In this document: positions 23,274 through 35,078 of the stretch, one piece after another
How the letters are laid out: every line of letters begins with the position of its first letter
Numbering within the stretch: position 1 is the first letter of the stretch
DNA from: Plantago major
Lineage: Eukaryota; Streptophyta; Magnoliopsida; Lamiales; Plantaginaceae
Length of the DNA: 64,000 bases
Direction of reading: 5' to 3'
Assembly (NCBI GenBank): GCA_026545765.1
Contig: JAIFAC010000416.1
Span: 44,004 to 108,003, forward strand
Notes under the pieces: model-generated
The model's input: only the letters and a program-made list of their open reading frames with translations
Told to the model about the DNA's origin: nothing
Database searches by the model: none
Made by a program: the position numbers and the translations under genes

Positions 23274-24681
23274 TGAAAAGTGTATTCCTTTGAAAATCAT
23301 GTTCACCTGTAGTACAGGCTCAGTTTCCTTAGATATAGAGGTTGTGGAAACCCCTTCTCAGTCTCTGCAGCTTCCTCTTGTTCTTGTGTTTCTTTTGAGT
23401 CTGTAACAAAACGAGTTTATAAATAACAAGATGAAAGTACATAGAAATGCACAAGTAGAGAGTTAAACCAGTCGGTAACCTGATCAATGTCAGGCTGATT
23501 GGTCTCTGGAACTCGTGGAGATTCCATGTGTTGGTCTTGTTGTCCCTTGACCCCTTCTTTGTTTGAAGTTTCAGGTAATTCAGACCTTTCCTGAGTTTTA
23601 GGCTCAGTTGTCTCCCCTATTTGATCATTCTGAGTCGAAACCTCAGTCTGATCCCTCTCAGTAGGGAGTTGGGGAACCTGCTCACTTACAGGATTTTCTT
23701 CAAAAGTAAAAGATGCTGGTATCTCATCAAATCTTTGTAGCTCAAGTATCATTTCAACAATATCCACTTCTGTCTGGGGCTGTTGTGGTTGTTGTGGTGA
23801 TCTTGATCTAGAAGGTGAAGGTGTGGCTGTGTGAGGTCTATCCAGATCTTCTTGAGATAGATTTTGGAGTCTTGGCGGTGTGATGTACTCAAGTACTAAG
23901 TCATAACTCATCAGAGCATCCTCCAATTTCTTGAGGGTGACTTACTCTGATGAGGTTGCTTCTCCAGTACTTTCCCCAGTTGAAAGGGATTTCCAGCCTA
24001 TCATCATGCTTGTTGAGTAGGACCATCATCATCCATCTTTCCAAGCTGATCTGGTCAGCTCCTCCTTGAATAGAATCAAAGCATCTGTGGAGTATGTGAG
24101 CCGTCATATTCCAGTGCTCCACCAGATGTCTTCTTCTAATGGATGTGAGTTGGAAGTCAGTTGGAGTTCCAGCAACCTCAAGATCACATACATCATTGTA
24201 TAGATTCTTGACTCCTTCATAAAGGACTTCATCATTTGCGTCTATCTCAAAATCTTCACCTTGGGTAGGTAACCCAAAGATCTCACTGAAAGACACATAG
24301 TCCAAAAAAATTAGTTTTCCTTGGACTTTTTTCTTGATGGACACTCTTTCAGCGACATCAATCACACTTGTAACAATTTTGGAGTTGTTGTAAAACTCCA
24401 AAACATCCACAGCAGATGCACCACAGGGAAGAGCCGAGCAAAACTCCTTGATTTTTGCCTTTTCAAGCAAATCAAGGGTTAGTTGTACATCGGTTGGGTT
24501 CTTTGCAGCACCCACCATGTATCTATCAATCAGAGCGCCTCCCCAAACCATTCTATTGTTGGAAGACCAGTGCTAGGGGTTAAAGTCTCCAACCAGTCTG
24601 TTGTTGATGATAATCAACTGGTGCTTGCTGCAGCGATTTAGAAGTAGAGACTTGGTTCTGGCGGTTCAGCTTTGGTGCCAT
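23274..24681 (-). pseudogene. Env-like ORF of element E, N-terminal part
   Basis: The minus-strand ATG at 24681 opens a frame starting MAPKL that slips after about 20 codons and meets a stop. The main frame 24551-23901 (216 codons) has RMVWGGALIDRY, VLEFYNN, a V.GK.I stretch, FGLPTQG, HILHRCFD, SLERWMMMVLLN and FNWGKY. This matches the plant-transposon-protein domain of env-like frames. Frame 23926-23417 (169 codons) adds an acidic, P/S/Q-rich tail ending QVTDWFNSLLV. Element D has a counterpart of each part. Element C then interrupts. No clear membrane segment, so 'env-like' is positional. Inactive copy. Confidence 0.68.
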
Positions 24682-25586
24682 CTCTTATATAGTAGAAGAG
24701 TTTTGAAAACGAGAAGGGTTTCTGAAATTGGTTAGTGAATAGTGAGTTTGCAGAGAAATTTGCAGAAAACTTAGAGAGTTTTTGCTATTTTTGCAAGATT
24801 GAATGTGGGATTAGGCAAAAGTGTTTGTCTTTGCCAAAATCCTCTTTATATAGCAATGTAATCTCAACAGACAAATACACACAAATTGATTTTGTGTATA
24901 TGTATCTGTGTATTGCATAGATGCGTGGGTGAAAACAGGCTTTGCATTAAATGCTAGTGGGCCATGTTCTGTTTTTACAATCCACTAACTTACCGAGATG
25001 CATCGTGGCCGTTAAATTCGGAACGCCATATTTTTCAAGGGCTTGGATTGCTTTCTCAACAATGATCACAATAAACACATGTAATTGTGCCCAAATAATG
25101 TATTTTGGCGAGTAGCTATCTGAGTCATGTCTTAATAGTGTAACCAAAGGACAAATCGTTATTTGAGCTCACTGGGTGAAGCAATTGATCTGTTTGTAAT
25201 TTTCACTAAAATGGAAAAATACAAAACACAAGAGAGTAATTGACTTCTGACAGTTGTACTACATTTCTCTTTTGTGTTCCCCCTCACTGCATAATCCTCT
25301 TGATATCTGAGTTCCCGTCTCAGATTTCTGAGATAGCCTTTTTAACCTTTGCTTGGTATCTTGAGTACCCGTCTCAGATACCTCTTTGCTCAATTTTTCA
25401 CCTTAGCCTTGATATCTGAGTGCCTGTCTCAGATATCTTTTTCCCTTTCAAAGTACCTTTCTTTTCAGAAAGCCTTTCTCCTTCTCCTTTTGGCTTACTG
25501 ACTTCCCGTCTCAATGACCAATTTTAGCACCTTGGCAATTCCATTAATCCAAGACTATGTCTTAAAGTTAGGAATCTGCTTTCTTG
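24682..25586. other. Element E spacer between pol and env-like frame
   Basis: No gene seen. Directly upstream of the env-like ATG the minus strand reads CTATATAAGAGATGG, a TATA-like string also present in element D. The rest is homologous in part to 40131-40939 of D. Confidence 0.6.
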
Positions 25587-26094
25587 CTAAGGTTTTATGA
25601 AGATATCTCGAAGTTGGTCTACTGTACCAATCTTGAGTATCTCAATATTGCCTTTTTCAACATGATCTCTAATGAAGTGATGTCTAACATCAATGTGCTT
25701 GGTTCTTGCATGGAACTTAGGATTCTGAGTTATGGCAATAGCACTTGTGTTATCACAGAAAATGGGAGTTTTCTCTTCATTGATCTCATAGTCTCTGAGT
25801 TGTTGTTGTTGTATCCACAAGATTTGTGAAGCACAACACCCAGCAACAATATACTCTGCTTCTGTTGATAAGGCAATTGAATTTTATTTCTTGCTGAACC
25901 ATGATATTAATCTAGCACCAAGGAATTGACAAGTTCCTGAGGTACTTTTTCTATCAAGCATTGATCCAGCATAGTCAGCATCTGAATAGCCAACTAAACT
26001 CAAGCCACTCTCTTTTGAATACCACAATCCAACTTCTACAGTACCTTTAACATACCTTAGAATTTTCATAGCAATGTTGTAGTGTGACTGCATT
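25587..26094 (-). pseudogene. RNase H domain of element E pol
   Basis: Frames 26093-25884 and 25820-25587 give the copia RNase H region: YSDADYAGS, DRKSTSG, FLGA, then CDNTSAI, ARTKHIDVRHH and IRDHVEKG. RNase H removes the RNA strand during reverse transcription. A frame slip lies between the halves. The CACTA element separates it from the reverse transcriptase. Confidence 0.85.
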
Positions 26095-27198
26095 TACTCC
26101 AAAAAAATCGGTAAATAGCGACGTGAAAGGGCGACAGAGGCCTATCCGTCGCTATTTAGCGATTGATCACTCAAATTAGCGACGAATATGCCTCCGTCGC
26201 TTTTTGAGCGACGGATAAATCTATACGTCGCTAAATGGAGATAAATCTATCCGTCGCTAGATAGCGACGGATAGATTTATCCGTCGCTAATTTCGTTGAT
26301 CAAATGAAAAAGAAAAAAAAAAGAAATTCAGCGACGGATAGATCTATCCGTCGCTAAAGACTGTAAAAACCCTAATATATGTAATCCTTCCTCCTTCCAT
26401 CTACTACTCACAAACCCTTACCTCCCATCACTCCCAAACCTTCTCCTTCCACCACCACCACCACCACCACCATTCTACAACCACCACTGCCTCCACCACC
26501 ACCATTCCACAACCACCACTGCCTCCACCACCACCACACCGCCAAAACCACCCTTCCACCACCACCACCACACCTCGCCTCTCCCACCACCACCTCACCA
26601 TTGCCGCCACCACCCAACACAACCACACCACCGCCGCCACCACCGGATCTCACCCACCACCACCACCACCGGATCTCCGACATCCTCCGTGCCCAGATCT
26701 CTTCCGCTCCAGATCCGTCGACTTCCTCCGTGCCAAGCACCCAAGCATCCAAGATCTGCAAATAATTATCTTTTTTAATTTTTTTAATATTTAGGGTTTA
26801 TGATTTATTGTATCATTGTCGATTTATTGTATCAAATTCTCGATTTATTGTATTATTGCCTGTTTATCCGTATTGAATAAAATTGTCGATTTATCCATAT
26901 TGAATATCTATATAAAATTTTTGGTTTATTCGTATAATAATATCAGTATAAAATTATCGGTTTATCCGTATAAAATTGTCGGTTTATCCGTATTATATAA
27001 AAAAATAGCTTTTTAGCGACGGATATAGAGTATTTTTTGTTTTTTTAAAAGGGAAAATCATCTTTTTAGCGACGGATAAAATCCGTCGCTAAAAAGTCAA
27101 TGGTTTGTCCGTCGCTAAATCCGTCGCGATTTAGCAACGGATAAATGTGGGACGACGGCTTTTTTATCCGTCGCTAAAGACTACAGATTCTTGTAGTG
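26095..27198 (-). mobile_element. Non-autonomous CACTA element (1.1 kb)
   Basis: The right end reads CACTACAAGAATCTGTAG on the minus strand, the classic CACTA terminus. The left end is degenerate (TACTCCAAAAAAATCGG) and seems to lack the first three bases. The 3-base duplication ATT flanks it (26092-26094, 27199-27201), and removing it restores the copia sequence as in element D. Both ends carry dense direct and inverted copies of GCGACGGAT, the subterminal repeats where a CACTA transposase would bind. The middle (26440-26690) is a CCACCA-rich tract. No transposase. Confidence 0.88.
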
Positions 27199-27201
27199 AT
27201 T

Positions 27202-28322
27202 GGATTTGTTTGAAATCTAGCACACACACCAACTGCATACTGAATATCTAGTCTGCTTGCTGTGATGTAAAGTAGAGACCCAATTAATCTCCTATACTTG
27301 TATTCTACAACACTCTTGTCAGAATCAGTATAGGTCATCTTGGTTCCAATGCTCATAGGTATCTTAGCATTCTTCTCAGAAGGCATTAGATTAAACTTAT
27401 TGAGCATGTCTTTTGCATACTTTGTTTGACTAATGAATATTCCATCATCAAGTTTCTTGACTTGCAACCCTAGGAAGTAATTCAATTCTTCCATCATGCT
27501 CATCTCAAATTTATTTTTCATGAGGTCAGCAAAGTCTTCACAAAGTTGCTTGTCCTTAAATCCAAAGATTATGTCATCAACATAAACTTGTACTAAGAGT
27601 AGTTTCCCATCATGATTCAATGTAAAGAGAGTTTTGTCAACTTCTCCTTTCTTGAATCCACTTCCCAGCAAGTACTTGGCCAAAGTGTCATACCATGCTC
27701 TTGGAGCTTGTTTAAGTCCATATAGAGCTTTCTGAGGTTTATAGACCATCTTGCTTTCTGAGGAAACTTCAAAACCAGGTGGTTGCTCAACATAGACTTC
27801 CTCAGCAAGCTCACCATTTATGAATGCACTCTTGGCATCCATTTGGTAAACTTTAAAGTCATTATGAGCTGCAAAGGCTAGAAATAGTCTGATTGCATCC
27901 AATCTTGCGATTGGAGCATATGACTCATCAAAATCTAATCCTTCAGTCTGGGTGAATCCCTTGGCAACCAACCTTGTTTTATTTCTGGTTATTTCATCAG
28001 ATTCATTCATCTTGTTTCTGAAAACCCACTTAGTTCTTATGACAGATATTCCATCAATGTAGGGAACTAGTTTCCAGACTTTGTTTCTCACAAATTTATC
28101 CAAGTCTTCTTGCATTGCTGAGATCCAGTCTTGGACTCTTAATGCTTCTTCAATGGTATTTGGTTCAATATTTGAGATGAAACATCCATAGAGAGAATTT
28201 GCATTGTCTGCAATTACTCTCCTAGTTCTTATCCATGGTCTAAAGAACTATCACATCCTTTGCGAGGATGATATCTTATCCATTTTATAATGGTTTTTGA
28301 ACTAGTAGGATCATTAACATTT
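27202..28322 (-). pseudogene. Reverse transcriptase domain of element E pol
   Basis: A long minus-strand frame (from 28115) with [25 protein letters not shown] and [11 protein letters not shown] motifs, [14 protein letters not shown] and the catalytic YVDD (codons at 27584-27573), then LNYFLGLQV and [12 protein letters not shown]. This is a copia-type reverse transcriptase, nearly complete. It is the cleanest pol domain of E. The region upstream of 28115 is the linker to integrase, cut by the Mutator-like element. Confidence 0.88.
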
Positions 28323-29528
28323 GGGAAAATTACACCTACTCCCCTGCAAAATACACGTGTTTCAAAAAAGTCCCTGGTATTTGAACAATAACACATTAAT
28401 CCCCACAATTCTTAAACAATTACGAATTGGTAATTGAATTTTGAAATGGCGAACACATCCTTATATGTTAAATATAAATTTGACTCTAACTCACAATACA
28501 TTCAATATTTACCTCGAAAGTATATTTTATTTTCCAAATTGAGATGCATAAGTTGCACATGTCAATTATCAACTTACTAACCATTAACTTTCAGCTTTTT
28601 TCTGTCCCTAAAATTACTTCATAAATATGGAAGCATTTTTAAAAGAAGAGAAAATGAAATGACAAATTTTATCTTAAAAAAACTAAGAAAAAATTTGTAA
28701 TTTTGTTAACATGACATGATTAGGTTATGAGAAAGAAAAACACATTATTCGCTCAAGCAAAATTTTTTTTGTTTTTTGGTTACTTTAACTTGGATGGATT
28801 AATTCATAAAGCCAGATAATTGAAAAACTTGAACCACATATCGAGTAACTGTTTAGTAAACTCTAATTCATTCAGTTAGTTATATTTTAGCCTTATGCAC
28901 TCCTTGAAACTGTACTTTATACCCTTCATGTACTCAAAGGAAAATAAAGTTATAAAATAATTGTTAGTTGATATTAAAAAAATAGTTATTATTTTAGTTG
29001 TAAAATTAATAACCACAAAATATTTATTTTTAATAATACAAAATTAAGAAATTATTGGCTATTCTTTTTTTTTTTACTAATAATTTACTTTATTTTAGTT
29101 TAAAAGATTAACCAATAATTGGTTAAACTAAAAAAGAGAATAATCATGACTTTTTCTTAAAATAAACATTATTATCACTGTCCACATAACTTTTCTTTAA
29201 AAAATAAAAAAAATTAAAAATACGAATCATAAAAATTGCGGTGTTACACAATCCATATGTTTCACTTACTACTAAAATATTAATAATCATACAGTTCGAA
29301 AATAATATTTTTAACAAATATTAAAAAATAAATAATGTTGAAAATAAAGGGTTTGAGTTGAATTAAACAAGATGTGAGTTAGTTAGACTGATGCAAAATA
29401 GGAAATTAAGACCATGTTTGGGAGGTGAACTTAGAAAGTGGGAAATGGACCAATCTGTTATTGTTCAAATTTAGGGGACTAATATGTAATAAGGCACTTT
29501 TGTAGGGAGTCCATATGAAATTTGCCCC
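28323..29528. mobile_element. Non-autonomous Mutator-like element, copy 1
   Basis: 1206 AT-rich bases with imperfect terminal inverted repeats of about 80 bases. The left end is GGGAAAATTACACCTACTCC; the right end, reverse-complemented, is GGGGCAAATTTCATATGGAC. Both share GAACAATAACA.ATT further in. The flanks ATTAACATTT (28313-28322) and ATTCATTTT (29529-29537) are a degraded 9-10 base duplication. Element D has uninterrupted sequence at this place. No coding frame. A second copy lies at 60311-61273. Confidence 0.72.
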
Positions 29529-31160
29529 ATTCATTTTGATTCATTTCTGTATCACTATGATTATGATAAGATACTTGTTCAGTATCTGAGATATCTGGCA
29601 CTTGAGATGTGCGTGGGATATCTAACACTTGTTCAGTGTTTTGGGTATCTTAGACAGGATTCACAGCAACCTCCTACGCAGAGACCTCTTCCTGGTGAAG
29701 ATTCTCAGTGTCTTGATCCATTTCTAGATTTCTCATAGGAAACTCTTCATCATGTCTTAGAGTCATCTGGTTGTTACTTGGCAATGGTTGCCTTTCGTCG
29801 TCAGACTCATCCTCTAAGTAAATGACATGATTATTTCGCTGCTCAGATTCTTGTTCAGAATCCTTGATCATAAGTTCTTTAAACCTATTTGAGAGTTCTT
29901 CATTCAAGGGTACTTTCTTGTTTCCTTCATAGAATACTACATGAACAGATTCTTCAATCTTTTGTGTCCTTTTGTTGTAGATTCTATAAGCTTTGCTATT
30001 CATTGAATAACCAAGAAATACTCCTTCATCTTCCTTTGGTTGAAATATTTTTAGGTATTCTTTTCCAATGTTAAGAACAAAACATCTGCAACCAAACACC
30101 CTTAAATGTTTGATACTAGGGGGTCTACCAATCAATAACTCATAAGGAGTCTTATCATGGTGTTTGTTGATCAAACATCTATTTTGAGTGTAGCATGTTG
30201 TATTCTGACTTCAATTGATAGATTTCACTTATTTCAGTGTCAACAAGCATTGTTCTTGCTGCCTCTTTTAGGGTCTTATTATTCCTTTCAGCAACACCAT
30301 TTTGTTGTGGAGTCCTTACTGAAGAAAGTTGATGTTGTATACCTTTGCAAGTACAAAACTCTTTTATGTACTGGTTCACAAAGTCAGTACCATGATGCAT
30401 TACGATCCACAGATACCTTGTCATTTTCATGACTTGAGCTTATTCAGCGAGGCTTGGTATCTAGACCCTTGCGTCGATTTACATTTGAGAAAAACAACCC
30501 AGTGAATCTTGAGTAGTCATCTACAACAACGGACCACACTTCTTTCTGCATAGCGGATTCTTGAGGACTCGAAGAGATCCATATAACGATTCATTAGCCT
30601 CTACTGGAATTTCTAGTTTTAGACTTGAAAGGTGTCTTGGCTTGTTTCCCTAATTGGCAAGTTGAGCATACACCATCTTTTCTGTATGCCATCATAGGTA
30701 ATCCAACAACCAATTCTTTCTTGGCTAGCTTGTTTAGAGTTTTGAAATTCAAGTGACTCATCCTTTTGTGCCATAGCCAATTTTCTTGATGTAGCAGTTG
30801 ACTCACCATGAGGCATTCTTGATTATGGCGATTCGATCGACAACATAGAGACTTCCTTTCCCTAGCAACCAAGACTACCTGCTTTGACTCATTGTCAATC
30901 AATTTGCAGAATTTAGATTTGATCTTCACAAAGAACCCCTTGTCAGCAAATTGACTCATGCTAAGGAGATTATATTTCAATCCCTCTACATGTATTACTC
31001 CAGTGATTGTGAAGGCTCCCAATTTTAGATCTTCAAATCCTACAGTAGGATTCACTTCTCCTCCAGCAAATTTGATATCTGGTCTAGTGTTGCAAACTTT
31101 GTAGTTGACCAAATTTGCTATGTCTCATGTCATGTGCTTCCCACATCCACTATCAAAATG
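29529..31160 (-). pseudogene. Protease to integrase region of element E pol
   Basis: In its own sense: DSGCGKHMT protease active site (about 31165-31140, followed by a stop), the protease remainder and the pre-integrase domain in frame 31112-30594 (WLWHKRMSHLN, CSTCQLGKQAKTPF), a broken integrase core (DDYSRF about 30520), HGTDFVNQYIKEFC and RTPQQNGVAERNN in frame 30430-30179, and the integrase C-terminal part in frame 30174-29674 (KTPYELLIGRPP, FGCRCFVLN, GVFLGYS). The protease cuts the polyprotein and the integrase inserts the DNA copy. Frame slips make it inactive. Confidence 0.82.
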
Positions 31161-31199
31161 CCATGTTGGATTCTTCTTTAGAGTGTTCTGCACAAAACA

Positions 31200-33374
31200 G
31201 GAAACAAGGAGTTAGGTTCTCATTACAATAATGGAACCGTCTAGACTAAAGTATCTCCCAGTAGGAATCAATTTTTGAATGAATTTATTAGGAACATGCT
31301 TTTGTCTAGCAGGAATATAAGGAGGAATTCTAGGTAAATGACTAGTATCATTATCAAGAACTATTTTCCTTCTTGGTGTGCTCCTAGGTGCTCCTCGTGG
31401 TGCTCTCAGATACCTGTCAGGTTCACAGTGCCTTTTGACAAACTCCGCTTTCCTATTGATTTCTTCTATCCCTGCCATTCAGATTGCTTGTGGCTTGTTC
31501 TTTCTTCCACTTATGATGATTGATGTGAGCAATCCTAGCTTTCATCCATCATTCTCGCTCTAGTTTGTACTCATGAGCAAGTAGTTTCCTGATGACTTTG
31601 TAGTCAATGCCATTTCGAGCACGAGGTGCCGACTGAGATCTTTCCTCAGCAGCCTTACTAGTCTCTGGGTCATCTTTCTTTCAAGAAAATGTGACATTTG
31701 AGAATTTGTCAGCTCCAACAATCTTCCCTTTCTTAGAGACGTAGCACTGTGGGTGATTACACTTCTCAGTGCGGTGTTCCTTTCCAGGAACCTTCCCATC
31801 AGATTTCTTTGGGACTTGATTTTCCCTCAAAGGCGTAGTCGCAACTGACTTTCTTTTGTCAGCAATCTTAGCTTTTTGACCAATGCTATAGGTTGTTTGG
31901 GAACCACCTTGCTAACCCCTAACAAATGTCATTCTTTCGTCACTTTTATTAACAATGGTAGAACTATTTGTTTGAGTGTCTAGCCCAAGTCCTCCTTTTT
32001 ATGAGGCATCTCTTAAATATGAGTGTACTTCAGTGAGAGTGTCACAAGCTTTGGCATAGGATTGAAAGGATAATTCTTTCTTTTTGAGTTCATTATTGTC
32101 AGAAAGAAGACCTTCACACTTCTTTTGAAGTTTATCCGTTGCTTCTTCATGTAACTTTCCTGTCTCAACTATATGTGCCTTTAGAAATGCATTCTCATCA
32201 TCCTTTGTCTCAGATAGCTTTCGCAGTTGTGAACACTACTTTTCAAGAGATTTCTTTTCTTCTTCGAGAATTTTGGTTCTAGCTTGAACAACCATGAATT
32301 CTCTTTCATAAGGATCAAGCTCTTTTCTGAGGTGTTCAAGATCTTTGATTCCTTCCTCATCACTCTCATAATTTATAAATCGAGAAATAGTGGTTACCTC
32401 ATCAGCCATTAGGCATGGTTCGATGTTGGAGCTAATCTGGATAGACCTCCTCAGCAACCCCGCACATTCATTTCTTCTTTTGACCGAAGTCAATCAATTC
32501 ATGAGTGATGCCACATAACTCTGGTGACGGAAGTTTGGAATCATCATAGTCCTCATCCTCAGACTCAGAGTTAAGATCAAGAGCATCTAGTTAGATTTGG
32601 ATCTTTTTCATTTCCTCAGTGAGCATAGCTCTCTGACCTCTCTTGAAGTTTTTTCTATCTTTCTTGTCACATGTCTTTAGCTTGTTATAAGCTGGGCAGT
32701 CTCTTTTGAAGTGACCAGGTTTCTAACAATAGAAACATATAACGTTTCCGACTTCTGCTCAAATGTCCTGACTGGCATACTTTCTCATATGCTTTACAGC
32801 AAGAGCATTTTCCTCAGTCACCTCTTTGGTATCCTTCTTTTCAGAAGTACCTTGAGTTATGAGAGCAACATTCTGAGATGTTTCAGCAGTCATATGTCCT
32901 CTTTGCTTTCTCTCATAATTGACTGTTTTGATTTAAGCTTATCACGATAGTCTTAACCTTTTCAGAGTTAGAGTATCTCTCACTTTCACCAAGTGCAACC
33001 ATTTCACTCATCAGTGTTGTAAACCTGAAATCAAGTTCCTCAAGTGTCTCAGTGGGACCTTGTTTGAAATTTTGGAATTTGAGCTTAAAAACTTCGAACT
33101 TGTTTTCCTTGGTTTTCTCAGTACCGACACAGATTTCTTCAATCAGTGACCAGGCTTCTTTCACCGTTTTAGCACCCCACAGTTTGCACTGTATGTGATC
33201 TGGAGTAGAACGAATAATGATGTTTCTTGCTTGACCATCCAGCCTATTTCTCTTGAAATCTTCCAATGTCCAGAGATGTTTGGGCTTTGGTTAATAAGAA
33301 ATTTCACTAGTTGATCTTGCACTCGATGTTGTACCAGATGTGGAGGAACCAGCAACATCTGTATCAGTAAGTTC
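31200..33374 (-). pseudogene. gag of element E, main part
   Basis: Minus-strand pieces: 33266-32913 is the copia gag (UBN2-type) domain with LDGQARNII, LWGAKTVKEAW and FKLKFQNFKQGPTETL; a CCHC knuckle KPGHFKRDC at about 32738-32690 (with a stop inside); a glutamate- and lysine-rich coiled-coil stretch 32493-32181; and a C-terminal basic part 31478-31212. Long gag with a coiled-coil extension fits Sireviruses. The N-terminal codons were carried off to 48287-48468 by the insertion of element D. Confidence 0.8.
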
Positions 33375-34967
33375 TGTTAGGAATATCTGTTTAGATTTTG
33401 ATCAGCAACCTAATGACTTATCTTAGCTCAGAAAGGTGGTTAGTACTCTTGGTTCACTTGAACACTGTAAAAGAGGAAAATCACTAAGTATGATAGTCTA
33501 GCAAATCTTGTATAGGATGTTAGGTCTCTGAATGTAATTTTTTTTTTCTGAAGAAGACCAAGAAAAAGGCATCCAGCAGGAGAAGTTCAACTTTAAAATG
33601 AAGTTTTAAAGACTGCACAAGATTGCTGAAGACAAAGGTTATCAGATACCGATGTCTAGATATCTTGAAGAAACAAGTGTTTCAATAAACAAGTATTGCA
33701 AAAGATATTTGAGAATACAAGGTTTCTGAACAAGGAAAAGTGCCCACAGATATCTACACTCAGATACCTTGGATAAAGATTATGTTTCCGGGAAACAATA
33801 TATTTTTAACAAGTGATATCTGGAGTTGTGATAGTCTTTGGAAAAGGACATGCAAAGCTTCAGAAAGCATGCATAGTTCCGTTGGCACTACAGGACAAAG
33901 TATAATCTGATTGCATTAAATGTGCGGACAGAAATGTCTGAACAAATACGGTAGTCTCTGAAGAAGAAGACAAACGTGCAACAGTACTATACTCAGATAT
34001 CAATAATTTGAATTTGATTTAAGCCTAACGGATACTATTCAAACAGTACTCAAATTCATCTATAAATATCAACACTTAGAATGCTTGAGAACACACACAC
34101 AGAACTTACACCAAAAACACTGAATACTCACACAAGCTCTCTCAAGCATACTACTTACCTTCAAGCTTTCTGTTGCGACCAAAGCTCTTGATCTAAGTAG
34201 CACAAAAGTTCTAAGTGCACTGATCCTTAACAAGCATTGTTATTTGTGAAGGAGTTGAATTAAGATTTCATATCTGAGATTAATTCTCTTGAACACTTAT
34301 CATAGACTTGGGTCAGTAAAGAACAAGATACCATACATTGAAAAGTGTATTAAGTATACTTGATTCATAGAGCTATCTGCATAACTGAACAAGTTATTAA
34401 AGAAGCTCATCTAACAAACTACTTTAACCAACACCTAAATCGGCATAGATGCGGAAGTACTTAGTTTGGGAAACTAAGGAATAACTCAAGGTTACTGAGC
34501 ATAGGAAGTACTTAATTTGGGAAACTAAGGAATAACTCAAAAGGTTTCTGAGTACAGGAAGTACTTGGCTGAGAAAGCCGGGGAATAACTCAGGGGGAAC
34601 ACTTGGTTGGGAACCTATGTATTTAGGAATCGAGAGAAGATACTTGTAAGGTTACCTCAATTATCTGTCTTAGTGGATTCTAGGTCTGAGAAAGGCCGAA
34701 GTGGATTAGTTGAAGGATTATGCCACCTTCAGATACCACTATAAAGACTTGTGTTATTTACTTTCCGCAATTTATTACTTGCTTTATTTACCTTGCTATG
34801 TATTTACACATATCTTGCTGAGCACGTGCACTTATCACAAAAATCTTCCGCTCTCGAAAATAAGTATCGATATAAATCACGGATATCGGAGAAATTGTGC
34901 TTATCGACAAAAGTTTGAAAAAGACTATTCACCCCGAGTCTTTTACTTTGCGTTATCTGGACCAACA
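33375..34967 (+). repeat. 5' LTR of element D
   Basis: 1593 bases, TGTTAGGAAT...TGGACCAACA. TATA box TATAAATA at 34061-34068. Three tandem-like units with the hairpin CTTAGTTTGGGAAACTAAG or a variant lie between 34450 and 34600. Confidence 0.92.
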
Positions 34968-34985
34968 AGTGGTATCGGCGGGAGG
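34968..34985 (+). other. Degraded primer binding site of element D
   Basis: AGTGGTATCGGCGGGAGG follows the LTR. The usual initiator-Met site begins TGGTATCAGAGCAGG, as preserved in E. The first seven bases of the site match, and the rest has lost the CAG trinucleotides. Confidence 0.65.
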
Positions 34986-35078
34986 TTCCCAAACCTTACA
35001 CTTGAACCTAGATCGAGATAAGTGCCCACTAGCCTTTTCACCTACACTTGATATGTTTGTTTAGTGTGTTTCTGCGGG

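Noticed and set aside
26408-26761. Glycine- and tryptophan-rich minus-strand frames
   Set aside because: They are translations of the CCACCA-rich middle of the CACTA element.
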